Assembly (NCBI RefSeq): GCF_004331675.1
Contig: NZ_SJSN01000002.1
Location: 290,825-354,824 of the forward strand
Length of the DNA: 64,000 nt
Reading direction: 5' to 3'
Origin: Pedobacter frigidisoli
GTDB taxonomy: Bacteria > Bacteroidota > Bacteroidia > Sphingobacteriales > Sphingobacteriaceae
Every line of letters begins with the position of its first letter. The stretch's first letter is position 1. Positions 37,159 through 46,150 of this stretch are shown here, piece by piece. The position numbers and the translations under genes were made by a program. The notes below the pieces were generated by a model. The model saw only the letters and a list, made by a program, of their open reading frames with translations. It made no database searches and had not been told where the DNA came from.

Positions 37159-38322
37159 ATGAGACCGCTTGAAGATTATTTAGTTATCGATTTCAGCCAG
37201 TTTCTTTCGGGGCCATCGGCAAGTTTGCGCTTGGCCGATATGGGCGCTCGTGTAATCAAAATTGAGCGTTTAGGTGTAGGCGATATTTGCCGTACACTTT
37301 ACACCTCCAATTTGATTATGAATGGAGAATCGTCGGTTTTTCATGCCATCAATAGAAATAAAGAAAGTTTTGAAGTCGATTTAAAGAATGAAGAAGATTG
37401 TGAAATGGTTCGCGAGCTGCTTAAAAAAGCCGATGTCATGATTCATAATTTTCGTCCAGGGGTGATGGAGCGTTTGGGTTTCGATTACCAATCGGTGTTG
37501 GCTTTAAATCCGACAATTGTTTATGGCGAAATTTCTGGCTACGGAACGGAAACGGAATGGAAAAATAAACCTGGTCAGGATTTGCTGTTACAATCGGTAA
37601 CGGGACTAACTTCTTTAACAGGAAATGCCGATAGCGGCCCCGTTGCGATGGGTTTATCCATTGTTGATATGCTGGCAGGTGCACATTTAGCACAAGGACT
37701 TTTAGCCTGTTTATATCGCAAAGTGATTAAAAACGAGGGTGGCTTTGTGCAGGTAAGCATGATGGAATCGGCTTATGATTTCCAGTTTGAAACCATCACA
37801 ACATTTATGAATGATGGCGGCGCATTGCCCGAACGTTCTAAAAAGAATAATGCCAACGCATATTTAGGTGCGCCGTACGGTATTTATCAAACAGAAAACG
37901 GATATTTAGCATTGGCAATGGGTTCAATTCCTCAACTCGGTAATTTATTGGGCTGTGAGAAATTAGAAGATTACAATGAAATTAGTGAAGCATTTGATAA
38001 GCGGGATGAAATAAAGGCGATTTTAGCTGAACACCTCTTGTCGGATACAACTGAAAAGTGGCTGTCCATTTTAGAACCTGCTGATATTTGGTGCGCAGAT
38101 GTTTTGAACTGGAATGCGCTGATGGCCCATGATGGTTTTAAGGTGTTGAACATGATACAGGAGGTGGAAATGGTTGATGGTTACAAATATGAAACAACCC
38201 GATGCCCGATTCGCATTGATGGCGAGTTGCTTACCTCAGCAGTTGGTTCCCCGAAATTGGGACAGGATAATGAAAAAATCATCAAAGAATTTATAACACA
38301 GAATACAATTGCAAATGCATAA
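37159..38322 (+). CDS. CaiB/BaiF family III CoA-transferase (copy 2)
   Basis: A 387-residue paralogue of the protein at 35832, with the same blocks ([49 protein letters not shown]) and catalytic Asp D141 in PGQDLL. Both copies keep the active-site Asp, so neither is an obvious dead subunit. A pair of adjacent, different family III enzymes recalls two-subunit succinyl-CoA:malate/citramalate CoA-transferases. The end overlaps the start of the next gene by about 8 bases. Confidence 0.88.
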   Translation: MRPLEDYLVIDFSQFLSGPSASLRLADMGARVIKIERLGVGDICRTLYTSNLIMNGESSVFHAINRNKESFEVDLKNEEDCEMVRELLKKADVMIHNFRPGVMERLGFDYQSVLALNPTIVYGEISGYGTETEWKNKPGQDLLLQSVTGLTSLTGNADSGPVAMGLSIVDMLAGAHLAQGLLACLYRKVIKNEGGFVQVSMMESAYDFQFETITTFMNDGGALPERSKKNNANAYLGAPYGIYQTENGYLALAMGSIPQLGNLLGCEKLEDYNEISEAFDKRDEIKAILAEHLLSDTTEKWLSILEPADIWCADVLNWNALMAHDGFKVLNMIQEVEMVDGYKYETTRCPIRIDGELLTSAVGSPKLGQDNEKIIKEFITQNTIANA

Positions 38323-39553
38323 CCAAATAGAAACTTTCAAAATTGCCGTTCGCAAATTTGCCCCTTTTGAATCTGCCATGCAGAAATTTTGGGATAAATA
38401 TTGCGAATTTTCGGGCTGTACTTTGAAGTTGGAAATGGTTGTGATGGATTTGCATGAACTTTACGACCGCACAATTACTCAAAAAGGTTTGGCAAACGGC
38501 GATTTCGATATTGCCCACATCAGCACCGATTGGGTTTTGGAGGGCTATTTAAATCAGGATTTCGAGCTTTTAAATCCTTACATCAATAAAAATAAACCTG
38601 AAGATTTCCCGAGAGGATGGAGCAAATCACTACTGGGTTTGCAGCGTTTCGGCTGGGAAGTTGTGGGTTTGCCATTTCACGACGGGCCTGAATGTTTCAT
38701 TTATAGGAAAGATTTATTTGAAAGTGAAATGGAACAAGCAAACTATTCCGCACAATTTGGTAAAGCTTTAGCAGTTCCAAAAACCTGGGAAGATTTCCAT
38801 CAGGTGGCGCAGTTTTTCAATCGGCCTGCCGATAATTTATATGGAAGTATTTTTGCCTGCTATCCTGATGGCCACAACACGGTTTTCGATTTTTGTCTTC
38901 AGTTATGGACAAGGGGCGGGACATTGGTCGACAAAAATGGTTTCATTCAAATCGACACCCAAGCCGCAATCGATGGCTTAAATTTCTACAGAAAAATTGT
39001 AAACGATAAAACTGCGGTTCATCCAAAATCAGCCGAATTTGAATCTGTTGCAGCTGGAATTGCCTTTTCGCAAGGAGAGGCAGCCATGATGATAAATTGG
39101 TTTGGCTTTGCAGCGATGTGTGAAGTAGATGAAAATTCAAAAGTTAAAGGCAAAATTGATGTCGAATTACTACCATCGGCTCCTGATAAAAATTCTGCAT
39201 CCTTAAATGTTTATTGGCTTTACACCATCGCCAAAGGCAGCAAAAATAAAGCGCTAGCTTACGATTTTCTTCGCTTTGCTTTAGCCGAAGAACAAGATAA
39301 GCAACTCACTTTGGAGGGTGGAATTGGTTGCCGAATTTCGACATGGAAAAATGCGGAAATCAACAAAATTATTCCTTACTACCATAAGTTAGAACAACTA
39401 CATGAGGTGGCAAATATGCTTCCTCAAAAAGAAAACTGGGCTACAATTGCGGCAATAATTGATAAAATGGTTTTGCAGGCGATAAATACAAATTCGCCAT
39501 CCGAAGAACTTATTCAGCTTGCACAAAGCCAAATTAATGAAATTGATAAATGA
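38315..39553 (+). CDS. Second solute-binding-protein homologue without signal peptide
   Basis: Start placed at ATG 38315, inside the end of the CoA-transferase gene (the TTG at 38309 is less likely). The 412-residue protein resembles sugar-type ABC substrate-binding proteins ([78 protein letters not shown]). As with the protein at 34675, there is no signal peptide. It overlaps the next gene by four bases (ATGA). The two homologues belong to different subgroups, so this is not a simple tandem duplication. Confidence 0.75.
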   Translation: MHNQIETFKIAVRKFAPFESAMQKFWDKYCEFSGCTLKLEMVVMDLHELYDRTITQKGLANGDFDIAHISTDWVLEGYLNQDFELLNPYINKNKPEDFPRGWSKSLLGLQRFGWEVVGLPFHDGPECFIYRKDLFESEMEQANYSAQFGKALAVPKTWEDFHQVAQFFNRPADNLYGSIFACYPDGHNTVFDFCLQLWTRGGTLVDKNGFIQIDTQAAIDGLNFYRKIVNDKTAVHPKSAEFESVAAGIAFSQGEAAMMINWFGFAAMCEVDENSKVKGKIDVELLPSAPDKNSASLNVYWLYTIAKGSKNKALAYDFLRFALAEEQDKQLTLEGGIGCRISTWKNAEINKIIPYYHKLEQLHEVANMLPQKENWATIAAIIDKMVLQAINTNSPSEELIQLAQSQINEIDK

Positions 39554-40641
39554 GTATTGATATAAAATATAAACCCGAACTGCCGCAAACGAAACAACCA
39601 ATCATCATCATCGGTGCAGGTGGAATAGTGGCCGATGCACATCTTCCTGCCTATAAAATTGCAGGTTTTGAAGTTCATGGCATTGTAAATAGAACCAAAG
39701 AAAGGGCGCAGAAATTAGCGGATGCTTTTGGTATTTCGAACGTTTATGATTCAGTTGCTGAAGCCGTAAAACTTGCTCCTGAAAATGCTGTGTATGATTT
39801 AACCATCATGCCAGAGCAATATATTGAAACTTTAAAGCAGCTACCAGATGGAAGTACCGTTTTAATTCAGAAGCCAATGGGCGATGATTTTAAGCAGGCT
39901 AATGAAATTCTGGAACTTTGCAGAACCAAGAATTTAAAGGCAGCAATAAACTTTCAACTCCGTTTTGCACCCTTTGTAAGTGCTGCAAAATATTTGATTG
40001 ACAAAGGCTTAATCGGCGAATTATACGATATGGAAGTTCGTGTGACGATTAAAACACCTTGGGAGATTTTCCCTCATGTAATTATTCATCCACGATTGGA
40101 AATTCAATACCACAGCATTCATTATGTTGATTTAATTCGTTCGTTTTTGGGTAATCCTCAAAGTGTTTTAGCGAAAACGCTGAAACATCCTGCGAAGAAT
40201 TTATCGTCATCGCGTTCTACAATTTTATTCGATTACGGCGATACGATGCATGCGGTAATTAACACCAATCACGACCATGATTTCGGTCCGACCCACCAGG
40301 AAAGCTACATTAAATGGGAGGGAACAAAAGGTGCAATCGTAGCAAAAATTGGTTTACTGATGGATTATCCTAACGGTGTTCCTGATGTTTTTGAATATTG
40401 TATTTTAGAAGAGAATAAATTGCCTGAATGGCAAACGGTTAAATTAGATGGCTCCTGGTTTCCTGAAGCATTTATAGGAACAATGGCGAATTTAATGCGG
40501 TACAACGAGGGCTCAACCGATGTTTTGCATACGAGTGTTGAGGATGTGATTCAAACAATGGCTGTTGTGGAAAGTGCTTATAAATCGAGTGATATTGGAG
40601 GGGTAACGCCTCACCCTTTGAACGGTAGTAGTATTTTATAG
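39550..40641 (+). CDS. Gfo/Idh/MocA-family oxidoreductase
   Basis: The 363-residue cytosolic protein has a Rossmann glycine loop IIGAGGIVADAHLPAY near residue 21 and the EKP-type motif as QKPMGDD. The second domain contains a substrate-site stretch HSIHYVDLIRSFLG with a candidate His. It is the last gene of the overlapping set 34675-40641 and is followed by a small hairpin region and then the MaoC gene. It probably oxidises or reduces a sugar or sugar acid using NAD(P). It is distant from the other family member at 21392. Confidence 0.78.
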   Translation: MSIDIKYKPELPQTKQPIIIIGAGGIVADAHLPAYKIAGFEVHGIVNRTKERAQKLADAFGISNVYDSVAEAVKLAPENAVYDLTIMPEQYIETLKQLPDGSTVLIQKPMGDDFKQANEILELCRTKNLKAAINFQLRFAPFVSAAKYLIDKGLIGELYDMEVRVTIKTPWEIFPHVIIHPRLEIQYHSIHYVDLIRSFLGNPQSVLAKTLKHPAKNLSSSRSTILFDYGDTMHAVINTNHDHDFGPTHQESYIKWEGTKGAIVAKIGLLMDYPNGVPDVFEYCILEENKLPEWQTVKLDGSWFPEAFIGTMANLMRYNEGSTDVLHTSVEDVIQTMAVVESAYKSSDIGGVTPHPLNGSSIL

Positions 40642-40651
40642 TTAGGTGCAT

Positions 40652-40770
40652 CCCTCTCCTGAAGAGAGGGAAACAAAAGTTAGAAGTAAGAATATAGTAT
40701 AAAATAGCATGCCAATTAGGTGTGCAGTGGGTTAAAAGTAAAAACTTTGTATTCCTCTCTTCTGGAGAGG
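40652..40770. repeat. Repeat family G-like hairpin pair
   Basis: CCCTCTCCTGAAGAGAGGG at 40652-40670 is itself a hairpin. CCTCTCTTCTGGAGAGG at 40754-40770 is its inverted partner about 100 bases away. Confidence 0.65.
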
Positions 40771-40812
40771 AAGTGCAGAAAAGAACAACTATCCCAAAAC
40801 ATTAATTAGAAG

Positions 40813-41259
40813 ATGCTTATGTATTTCAAATCAACATTTTTTGAAGATTATCAATTACAAGATAAACGTGTAACCTTGGGTCGTACGATAACGGAAACCG
40901 ATTTTGTGGTTCATGCTGGCCATACCGGCGATTTCTTCCCGCATCATATGGATGCAGAGTGGTGTGCAACGCAACCATTTAAGCAACGCATTGCCCACGG
41001 AACGATGATTTTCAGTATTGGAATTGGATTAACCGCATCTGAAATTAATCCTGAGGCAATGTCAAAAGGTTATGATAAATTGCGCTTTGTAAAACCTGTT
41101 TTCATTGGCGATACCATCCACTCGGAAATCACGATTTCTGAAAAAGGTGATAGCAAAAGACCAGAATATGGAACTGTAACCGAACACGTTGAAATTATTA
41201 ATCAACACGGAGAAGTCGTTTTAGTCTGCGACCATCTTTTAGTAGTCAAAAAGAAATAA
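40813..41259 (+). CDS. MaoC-type hot-dog hydratase/dehydratase
   Basis: The 148-residue protein has a single hot-dog fold with the R-hydratase active-site pair D40 and H45 in [11 protein letters not shown], plus [13 protein letters not shown] and a [12 protein letters not shown] segment. Members hydrate or dehydrate acyl-CoA thioesters, for example mesaconyl-CoA or enoyl-CoA. Its position after two CoA-transferases fits a path in which an acid is loaded on CoA and then dehydrated. An ATG at 40819 is an alternative start. A FucP-type permease follows after a partial repeat. Confidence 0.85.
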   Translation: MLMYFKSTFFEDYQLQDKRVTLGRTITETDFVVHAGHTGDFFPHHMDAEWCATQPFKQRIAHGTMIFSIGIGLTASEINPEAMSKGYDKLRFVKPVFIGDTIHSEITISEKGDSKRPEYGTVTEHVEIINQHGEVVLVCDHLLVVKKK

Positions 41260-41262
41260 AAT

Positions 41263-41297
41263 CGTCATTGCGAGGAGGTACGACACGGCAATCTCAT
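41263..41297. repeat. Repeat family B half copy
   Basis: CGTCATTGCGAGGAGGTACG followed by GGCAATCTCATTCG. Only the left arm is present, just upstream of the permease gene. Confidence 0.6.
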
Positions 41298-41339
41298 TCG
41301 ATGATTTAAACCTTGATAAACACTTATAAAACCAAATAT

Positions 41340-42638
41340 ATGAACCACAATACACAGCCAGAAATTATAGCCGAGGGCGAACCATCATCAGGAAAAAAAT
41401 ATTTATTGCCATTTATTTTAGTGGTAAGTCTATTCTTTTTATGGGGAATGGCGCACAACTTGGATTCCATTTTAATTCCACACCTTAAAAAAGCGTGTAA
41501 TCTAAGTAATAGTCAATCGACATTGATTGATACTTCAGTTTTTCTCGCATACTTTTTAATGGCCATTCCTGCGGGAGTGCTTTTAAAACGATTTGGATAT
41601 AAATCTACTATGATTACCGGTTTACTGGCATTTGCATTTGGTGCATTTCTGTTTGTTCCGGCAGCAAATAATCTATCGTATATTACTTTTTTAATTGCTC
41701 TTTTTATCATTGGCTGTGGCTTAACCTTGCTCGAAACATCATCAAACCCTTATGCAGCAATTTTAGGAAGTCCTGATAAAGCCGCATGGCGATTAAATCT
41801 TGCAGCAACCTTTAATGGGTTAGCGGCGCCTTTGGCAACAATCGTAGGACGATTTATTCTATCAGGAAAATCGCACACCAAAGAAGAATTGGCAGCAATG
41901 ACGGAAACGGTGAGGGATAATTACTTCCTCACAGAAGCATCTACAGTTAAAACACCATACATTATTTTAGGAACCGTTTTGGTTTTGGTTGCCTTGCTAT
42001 TCTATTTTATGAAATTGCCTGAAGTAAAAACGGCAAGTAAGGATGGAGTTTCGGAGGGCAGTTTTATGGGCGCCCTTAAGCATAAACATTTAAGATGGGC
42101 TGTGATTGCACAGTTTTTTTATGTTGGTGCGCAGGTTTGTGTAACCAGTTTTTTCATCAGAGCGGCACAGCAAGCAGGCGGATTTGACGAATACACAGCT
42201 TTGTATTATTTAGGTTTATATGGTACATTATTTTTAGCAGGGCGCTTTGTTGGAACCGCTTTACTTCGTTATATCGCCTCAAACAAATTACTATCAATTT
42301 ATGCAGTAATTTCAGTTTTATTAAGCCTTGTGGCTATTTTCGGAGATGGAGTAATTGTTGTTTATGCCCTCGGCGGATTAGGTTTCTTCATGTCTATCAT
42401 GTTTCCAACCATTTTTGCGTTAGGAATTGACGGCATCGGAGATGATACAAAACCAGGTTCCTCGTGGCTAATTATGTCGATTGTTGGTGGTGCAATTTTG
42501 CCTTATTCAATGGGAACTTTGATTGATATATATGGAGATAATATTCAAATTGGTTACAGCATTCCACTCGTTTGCTATTTAATTATTCTATTCTTCGGAT
42601 TGCGAGGCTATAAAATCGCCCATAACAATTTAAAATAA
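41340..42638 (+). CDS. fucP: L-fucose:H+ symporter-like MFS permease
   Basis: Start placed at ATG 41340 (the TTG at 41313 only adds nine residues from the spacer). The 432-residue membrane protein has 12 predicted segments. It carries FucP-type landmarks: LFFLWGMAHNLDSILIPHLKKA, GCGLTLLETSSNPYAAILG, AWRLNLAATFNGLAAPLA, and GTLFLAGRFVGTALLRYIA. Members import L-fucose or other hexoses with protons. In this locus, with GH141 and two sugar dehydrogenases, L-fucose or 2-O-methyl-fucose fits. It may also serve another 6-deoxy sugar. Confidence 0.82.
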   Translation: MNHNTQPEIIAEGEPSSGKKYLLPFILVVSLFFLWGMAHNLDSILIPHLKKACNLSNSQSTLIDTSVFLAYFLMAIPAGVLLKRFGYKSTMITGLLAFAFGAFLFVPAANNLSYITFLIALFIIGCGLTLLETSSNPYAAILGSPDKAAWRLNLAATFNGLAAPLATIVGRFILSGKSHTKEELAAMTETVRDNYFLTEASTVKTPYIILGTVLVLVALLFYFMKLPEVKTASKDGVSEGSFMGALKHKHLRWAVIAQFFYVGAQVCVTSFFIRAAQQAGGFDEYTALYYLGLYGTLFLAGRFVGTALLRYIASNKLLSIYAVISVLLSLVAIFGDGVIVVYALGGLGFFMSIMFPTIFALGIDGIGDDTKPGSSWLIMSIVGGAILPYSMGTLIDIYGDNIQIGYSIPLVCYLIILFFGLRGYKIAHNNLK

Positions 42639-42719
42639 CCATAGAAACACAAAGCACACTAAAATAATCAAATAGCATTATACTACACCCAACTTAGTGT
42701 CCTTTGTGACTTGGTGGTA
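42639..42719. repeat. Repeat family F (AACACAAAGCACAC...GTGTCCTTTGTGAC)
   Basis: The left arm CACAAAGCACACTAA pairs imperfectly with TTAGTGTCCTTTGTG on the right. It lies in the 92-base gap before the GH106 gene. The related element at 50155-50200 lies in a coding region. Confidence 0.65.
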
Positions 42720-42730
42720 AATAGTTAAAA

Positions 42731-45700
42731 ATGAAATCAAGATTTAGCAAAATTCTCATCTTTACATTGTTGTCAAGCTTTTACTTTGCAAAAATTGCTG
42801 CTGCGCAACAAAATGAAAATGCTAAACCTTGGGTATTTTGGTATTGGGTAAAGGGTGCAGTTTCCAGACCCGGCATCACAGCCGATTTGGAAGCAATGAA
42901 AGCTAATGGCATTGCTGGCGCTTATTTAATGAGCATTCAAGGTCCTGATAAAACGCCTGTTTATTCGCCGCCTGCTGTTCAACTTACGCCGGAATGGTGG
43001 AAGCTGGTGGAGTTTGCGATGAACGAGGCAAAACGCTTGGATTTAAAACTCGGAATGCACGTTAGTGACGGTTTTGCACTTGCGGGCGGACCATGGATTA
43101 CGCCCGAACTTTCTATGCAAAAAGTCGTTTGGTCTAAGTCTTTGGTTAATAATTCAACTACCAAAATCATACTGCCTAAGCCTGAATCTAAAGAAAACTA
43201 TTATAAAGATATTGCGGTTTACGCTTATCCATCACCGATTGGCGAAAACATTTCAACAAGGACAGTTATCCCTAAAATCACAGCAAGTAATGGTGCTGAT
43301 GCCTCAGGTTTAATTCAACCCGGAAATAAGAAAAACTTCGGTTCTAATGAACTTTGTTACATTCAATACGAGTTCGAAAAGCCTTTTACTTGCAGAACAG
43401 TTACCATTAAAATCAGTGGGAATAACTATCAGGCGCAACGTTTAGCGATAGAAGTAAGTGATGATGGTAAAGTTTTCCGTTCCATAGGAAGATTAGAACC
43501 ACCTCGCCATGGTTGGCAAGATACCGACGAAGATGTAACGCATTCTATCAAACCAACCACAGCAAAGTTTTTCAGGTTTATTTATGATAAAAAAGGTTCT
43601 GAACCAGGCGCCGAAGATTTGGATGCTGCTAAATGGAAACCATCTTTAAAACTGGTTAATCTCGAGTTAAGTGCTGAGGCACAAATTAATCAATTCGAGG
43701 GTAAAAACGGTTCGGTTTGGCGTGTGAGCAAAAGAAGTACGGATGAACAAATCGCTAAAAATTTATGTGTTCCGCTTAATAAAATTATAAACCTATCGGA
43801 TAAATTAAATCCTGATGGGTCTTTATTCTGGAAAGCTCCTAAAGGCAATTGGACAATTTTACGAATTGGGCATACTTCCACAGGACACACCAATGCAACA
43901 GGTGGTGGTGGAATGGGCTTAGAGTGCGATAAATTCAACCCTGAAGCCGTTAAATTGCAATTCGATAGCTGGTATGGCCAAGCTTTAAAACATGGCGGAC
44001 CTGAAATAGCAAAAAAAGTCTTGAGCGTTTTCCATGTTGATAGTTGGGAATGTGGTAGCCAGAACTGGTCGCCGTTATTTAAGGCTGAATTTTTAAAACG
44101 CAGAGGATACGATTTAACCCAGTATTTACCAATTATGACCGGCTTGCCTGTGGAAAGCACTTCGGTTTCCGAGAACTTTTTATACGATGTAAGGAAAACA
44201 ATTTCCGAATTGGTGGTTGACCAATTTTATAAAACTTTGGCAAAGTTAGCAAAGGAGCAAGGCGTAACTTTTACTGCCGAAAGCATAGCGCCAACGATGA
44301 TGAGCGATGGTTTAATGCATTACAAAACTGTTGATGTACCAATGGGCGAATTTTGGTTAAACAGCCCAACGCATGATAAACCAAACGATATGTTGGATGC
44401 CATTTCGGGCGCACATATTTACGGCAAAAACATTATTCAGGCCGAGGCTTTTACAACCGTTCGGATGGATTGGAATGAAAGTCCGGCGAATATGAAAACC
44501 TTGCAGGATAGAAATTATGCACTTGGTATTAACAAATTGGTGTACCATGTTTTTACTCACAATCCATGGATGGGCAGAAAGCCCGGAATGACATTGGATG
44601 GTGTCGGGCTATATTTTCAACGCGACCAAACCTGGTGGAAAGCGGGGAAAGCTTGGATAGATTACGCAGAACGAACACAAAATCTTTTACAACAAGGAAA
44701 ACCCGTTGTAGATATTGCCGTATTTACGGGCGAAGAATTGCCTCGTCGCTCGGTTCTACCAGATAGGTTGGTGAAAACATTGCCGGGGATTTTTGGTACT
44801 GATGTAGTTGAATCAGAAAAGAAACGTTTGGCAAATATTGGCGAGCCACTAAGGCAAATTCCTGCTGGTGTAACGCATTCGGCAGATATGGCCGATCCCG
44901 AAAATTGGGTTAATCCTTTACGTGGCTATGCTTACGATAGTTTCAATCCGGATGTGTTAAATACCGCTACGGTTAAAAATGGTGAGGTGGTTTTTGAAAG
45001 TGGCGCAGCTTACAAAATTTTGGTTTTTCCGGGAGCTATGAAAATGAATCCGAATTATCAATACATGGGTTATGATGTCGTAAAAAAGCTTTCGGACTTG
45101 ATTAAAGCGGGTGCTAAGGTTATTGTTGCTGATAAACCACTGTATCAAAATGGTTTGAAGCAAGTAAGCAAAGCTGAATTTGATAGGGTTGTTGAGGAGA
45201 TTTGGGGAGGAATCTTTAGTGAAATTCAGAGAGATGAACAACTAATTTTTGTTAAGCGTTTAGGGCTGGGGAATATTATAAAAGCTCCTTTTTATGGGGA
45301 AAATTTAATAAGTCTTAAAATATTGCCTGATTTTTTACCTTATAATCAAGCGGATTCACTTGAGGGTTATTATGCAAAAAATATAACTTTTGCACATCGA
45401 AAATCGCTCGACAAGGAAATTTATTTCATCTCCAACCAAGAAAATAGAGAACGAGAACTGATACTTAATTTTAGGGTTATGGGCAAAATTCCAAAATTAT
45501 TTGATGCTGTGAGCAATCAATGGTCAATGATAAAAGAATTTGGAAGTTTAGACGGGCAAACTGCATTACAGATGAAATTTGCTCCAAATCAATCTTTATT
45601 TATCATTTTTGAAAAGCAAGCTAAAAATATCCAATCAATGAATGGAAAAAACTTGTCAAATTTTAAAACCATCCAAGATATTTCTAAATCTTGGCAGGCA

Positions 45701-46150
45701 AAATTCGATACGGCTTATGCAGGACCATCTAAACCTGTCATTTTTAATGAGCTAAGCGACTGGACCAAAAATCCTGATAGCCTGGTTAAATATTATTCGG
45801 GTACAGCCGTTTATACTAAGAATTTCACTTTCAACGGAAATCCGAATGATAAAATTTGGATTGATTTAGGCCAGTTCTCCAGCATTGCTGAAGTAAAAAT
45901 CAATAGTATAAGTTGCGGAACATTGTGGACTGCTCCGCATCGTTTGGAAATTAGCAAAACCATCAAAAAAGGCGATAATAAAATAGAAATTGAAGTGACA
46001 AATACATGGGCAAATCGTTTAATTGGCGATAGTAAATTGTCTGAAAATAAAAGAATTACCAAAACGACTGCACCTTTCCGTTTGGAGGGTAAACCTTTAA
46101 ATCCTGCCGGATTATTGGGTCCGGTAGTTATTCAAATCGAAGAAAAATGA
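42731..46150 (+). CDS. GH106 alpha-L-rhamnosidase
   Basis: The 1139-residue secreted protein (signal ending IAAAQ) has the GH106 layout. Its blocks are KPWVFWYWVKGAVSRPGI at the N-terminus, GIAGAYLMSIQG, LGMHVSDGFALAGGPWI, VFHVDSWECGSQNWSP, and FTAESIAPTMMSDG. A C-terminal galactose-binding-like beta-sandwich follows at about residues 1020-1135 (GTAVYTKNF, IWIDLGQFSSIAEVKI). The founding characterised members act on alpha-L-rhamnose in RG-II and related glycans. Length is normal for the family. The last codons overlap the next gene's start (ATGATGA). Confidence 0.88.
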   Translation: MKSRFSKILIFTLLSSFYFAKIAAAQQNENAKPWVFWYWVKGAVSRPGITADLEAMKANGIAGAYLMSIQGPDKTPVYSPPAVQLTPEWWKLVEFAMNEAKRLDLKLGMHVSDGFALAGGPWITPELSMQKVVWSKSLVNNSTTKIILPKPESKENYYKDIAVYAYPSPIGENISTRTVIPKITASNGADASGLIQPGNKKNFGSNELCYIQYEFEKPFTCRTVTIKISGNNYQAQRLAIEVSDDGKVFRSIGRLEPPRHGWQDTDEDVTHSIKPTTAKFFRFIYDKKGSEPGAEDLDAAKWKPSLKLVNLELSAEAQINQFEGKNGSVWRVSKRSTDEQIAKNLCVPLNKIINLSDKLNPDGSLFWKAPKGNWTILRIGHTSTGHTNATGGGGMGLECDKFNPEAVKLQFDSWYGQALKHGGPEIAKKVLSVFHVDSWECGSQNWSPLFKAEFLKRRGYDLTQYLPIMTGLPVESTSVSENFLYDVRKTISELVVDQFYKTLAKLAKEQGVTFTAESIAPTMMSDGLMHYKTVDVPMGEFWLNSPTHDKPNDMLDAISGAHIYGKNIIQAEAFTTVRMDWNESPANMKTLQDRNYALGINKLVYHVFTHNPWMGRKPGMTLDGVGLYFQRDQTWWKAGKAWIDYAERTQNLLQQGKPVVDIAVFTGEELPRRSVLPDRLVKTLPGIFGTDVVESEKKRLANIGEPLRQIPAGVTHSADMADPENWVNPLRGYAYDSFNPDVLNTATVKNGEVVFESGAAYKILVFPGAMKMNPNYQYMGYDVVKKLSDLIKAGAKVIVADKPLYQNGLKQVSKAEFDRVVEEIWGGIFSEIQRDEQLIFVKRLGLGNIIKAPFYGENLISLKILPDFLPYNQADSLEGYYAKNITFAHRKSLDKEIYFISNQENRERELILNFRVMGKIPKLFDAVSNQWSMIKEFGSLDGQTALQMKFAPNQSLFIIFEKQAKNIQSMNGKNLSNFKTIQDISKSWQAKFDTAYAGPSKPVIFNELSDWTKNPDSLVKYYSGTAVYTKNFTFNGNPNDKIWIDLGQFSSIAEVKINSISCGTLWTAPHRLEISKTIKKGDNKIEIEVTNTWANRLIGDSKLSENKRITKTTAPFRLEGKPLNPAGLLGPVVIQIEEK

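Noticed and set aside
34675..39553. Reading the two solute-binding homologues as parts of an ordinary ABC sugar importer
   Set aside because: Neither has a signal peptide or lipobox and no permease or ATPase gene is present in the cluster.
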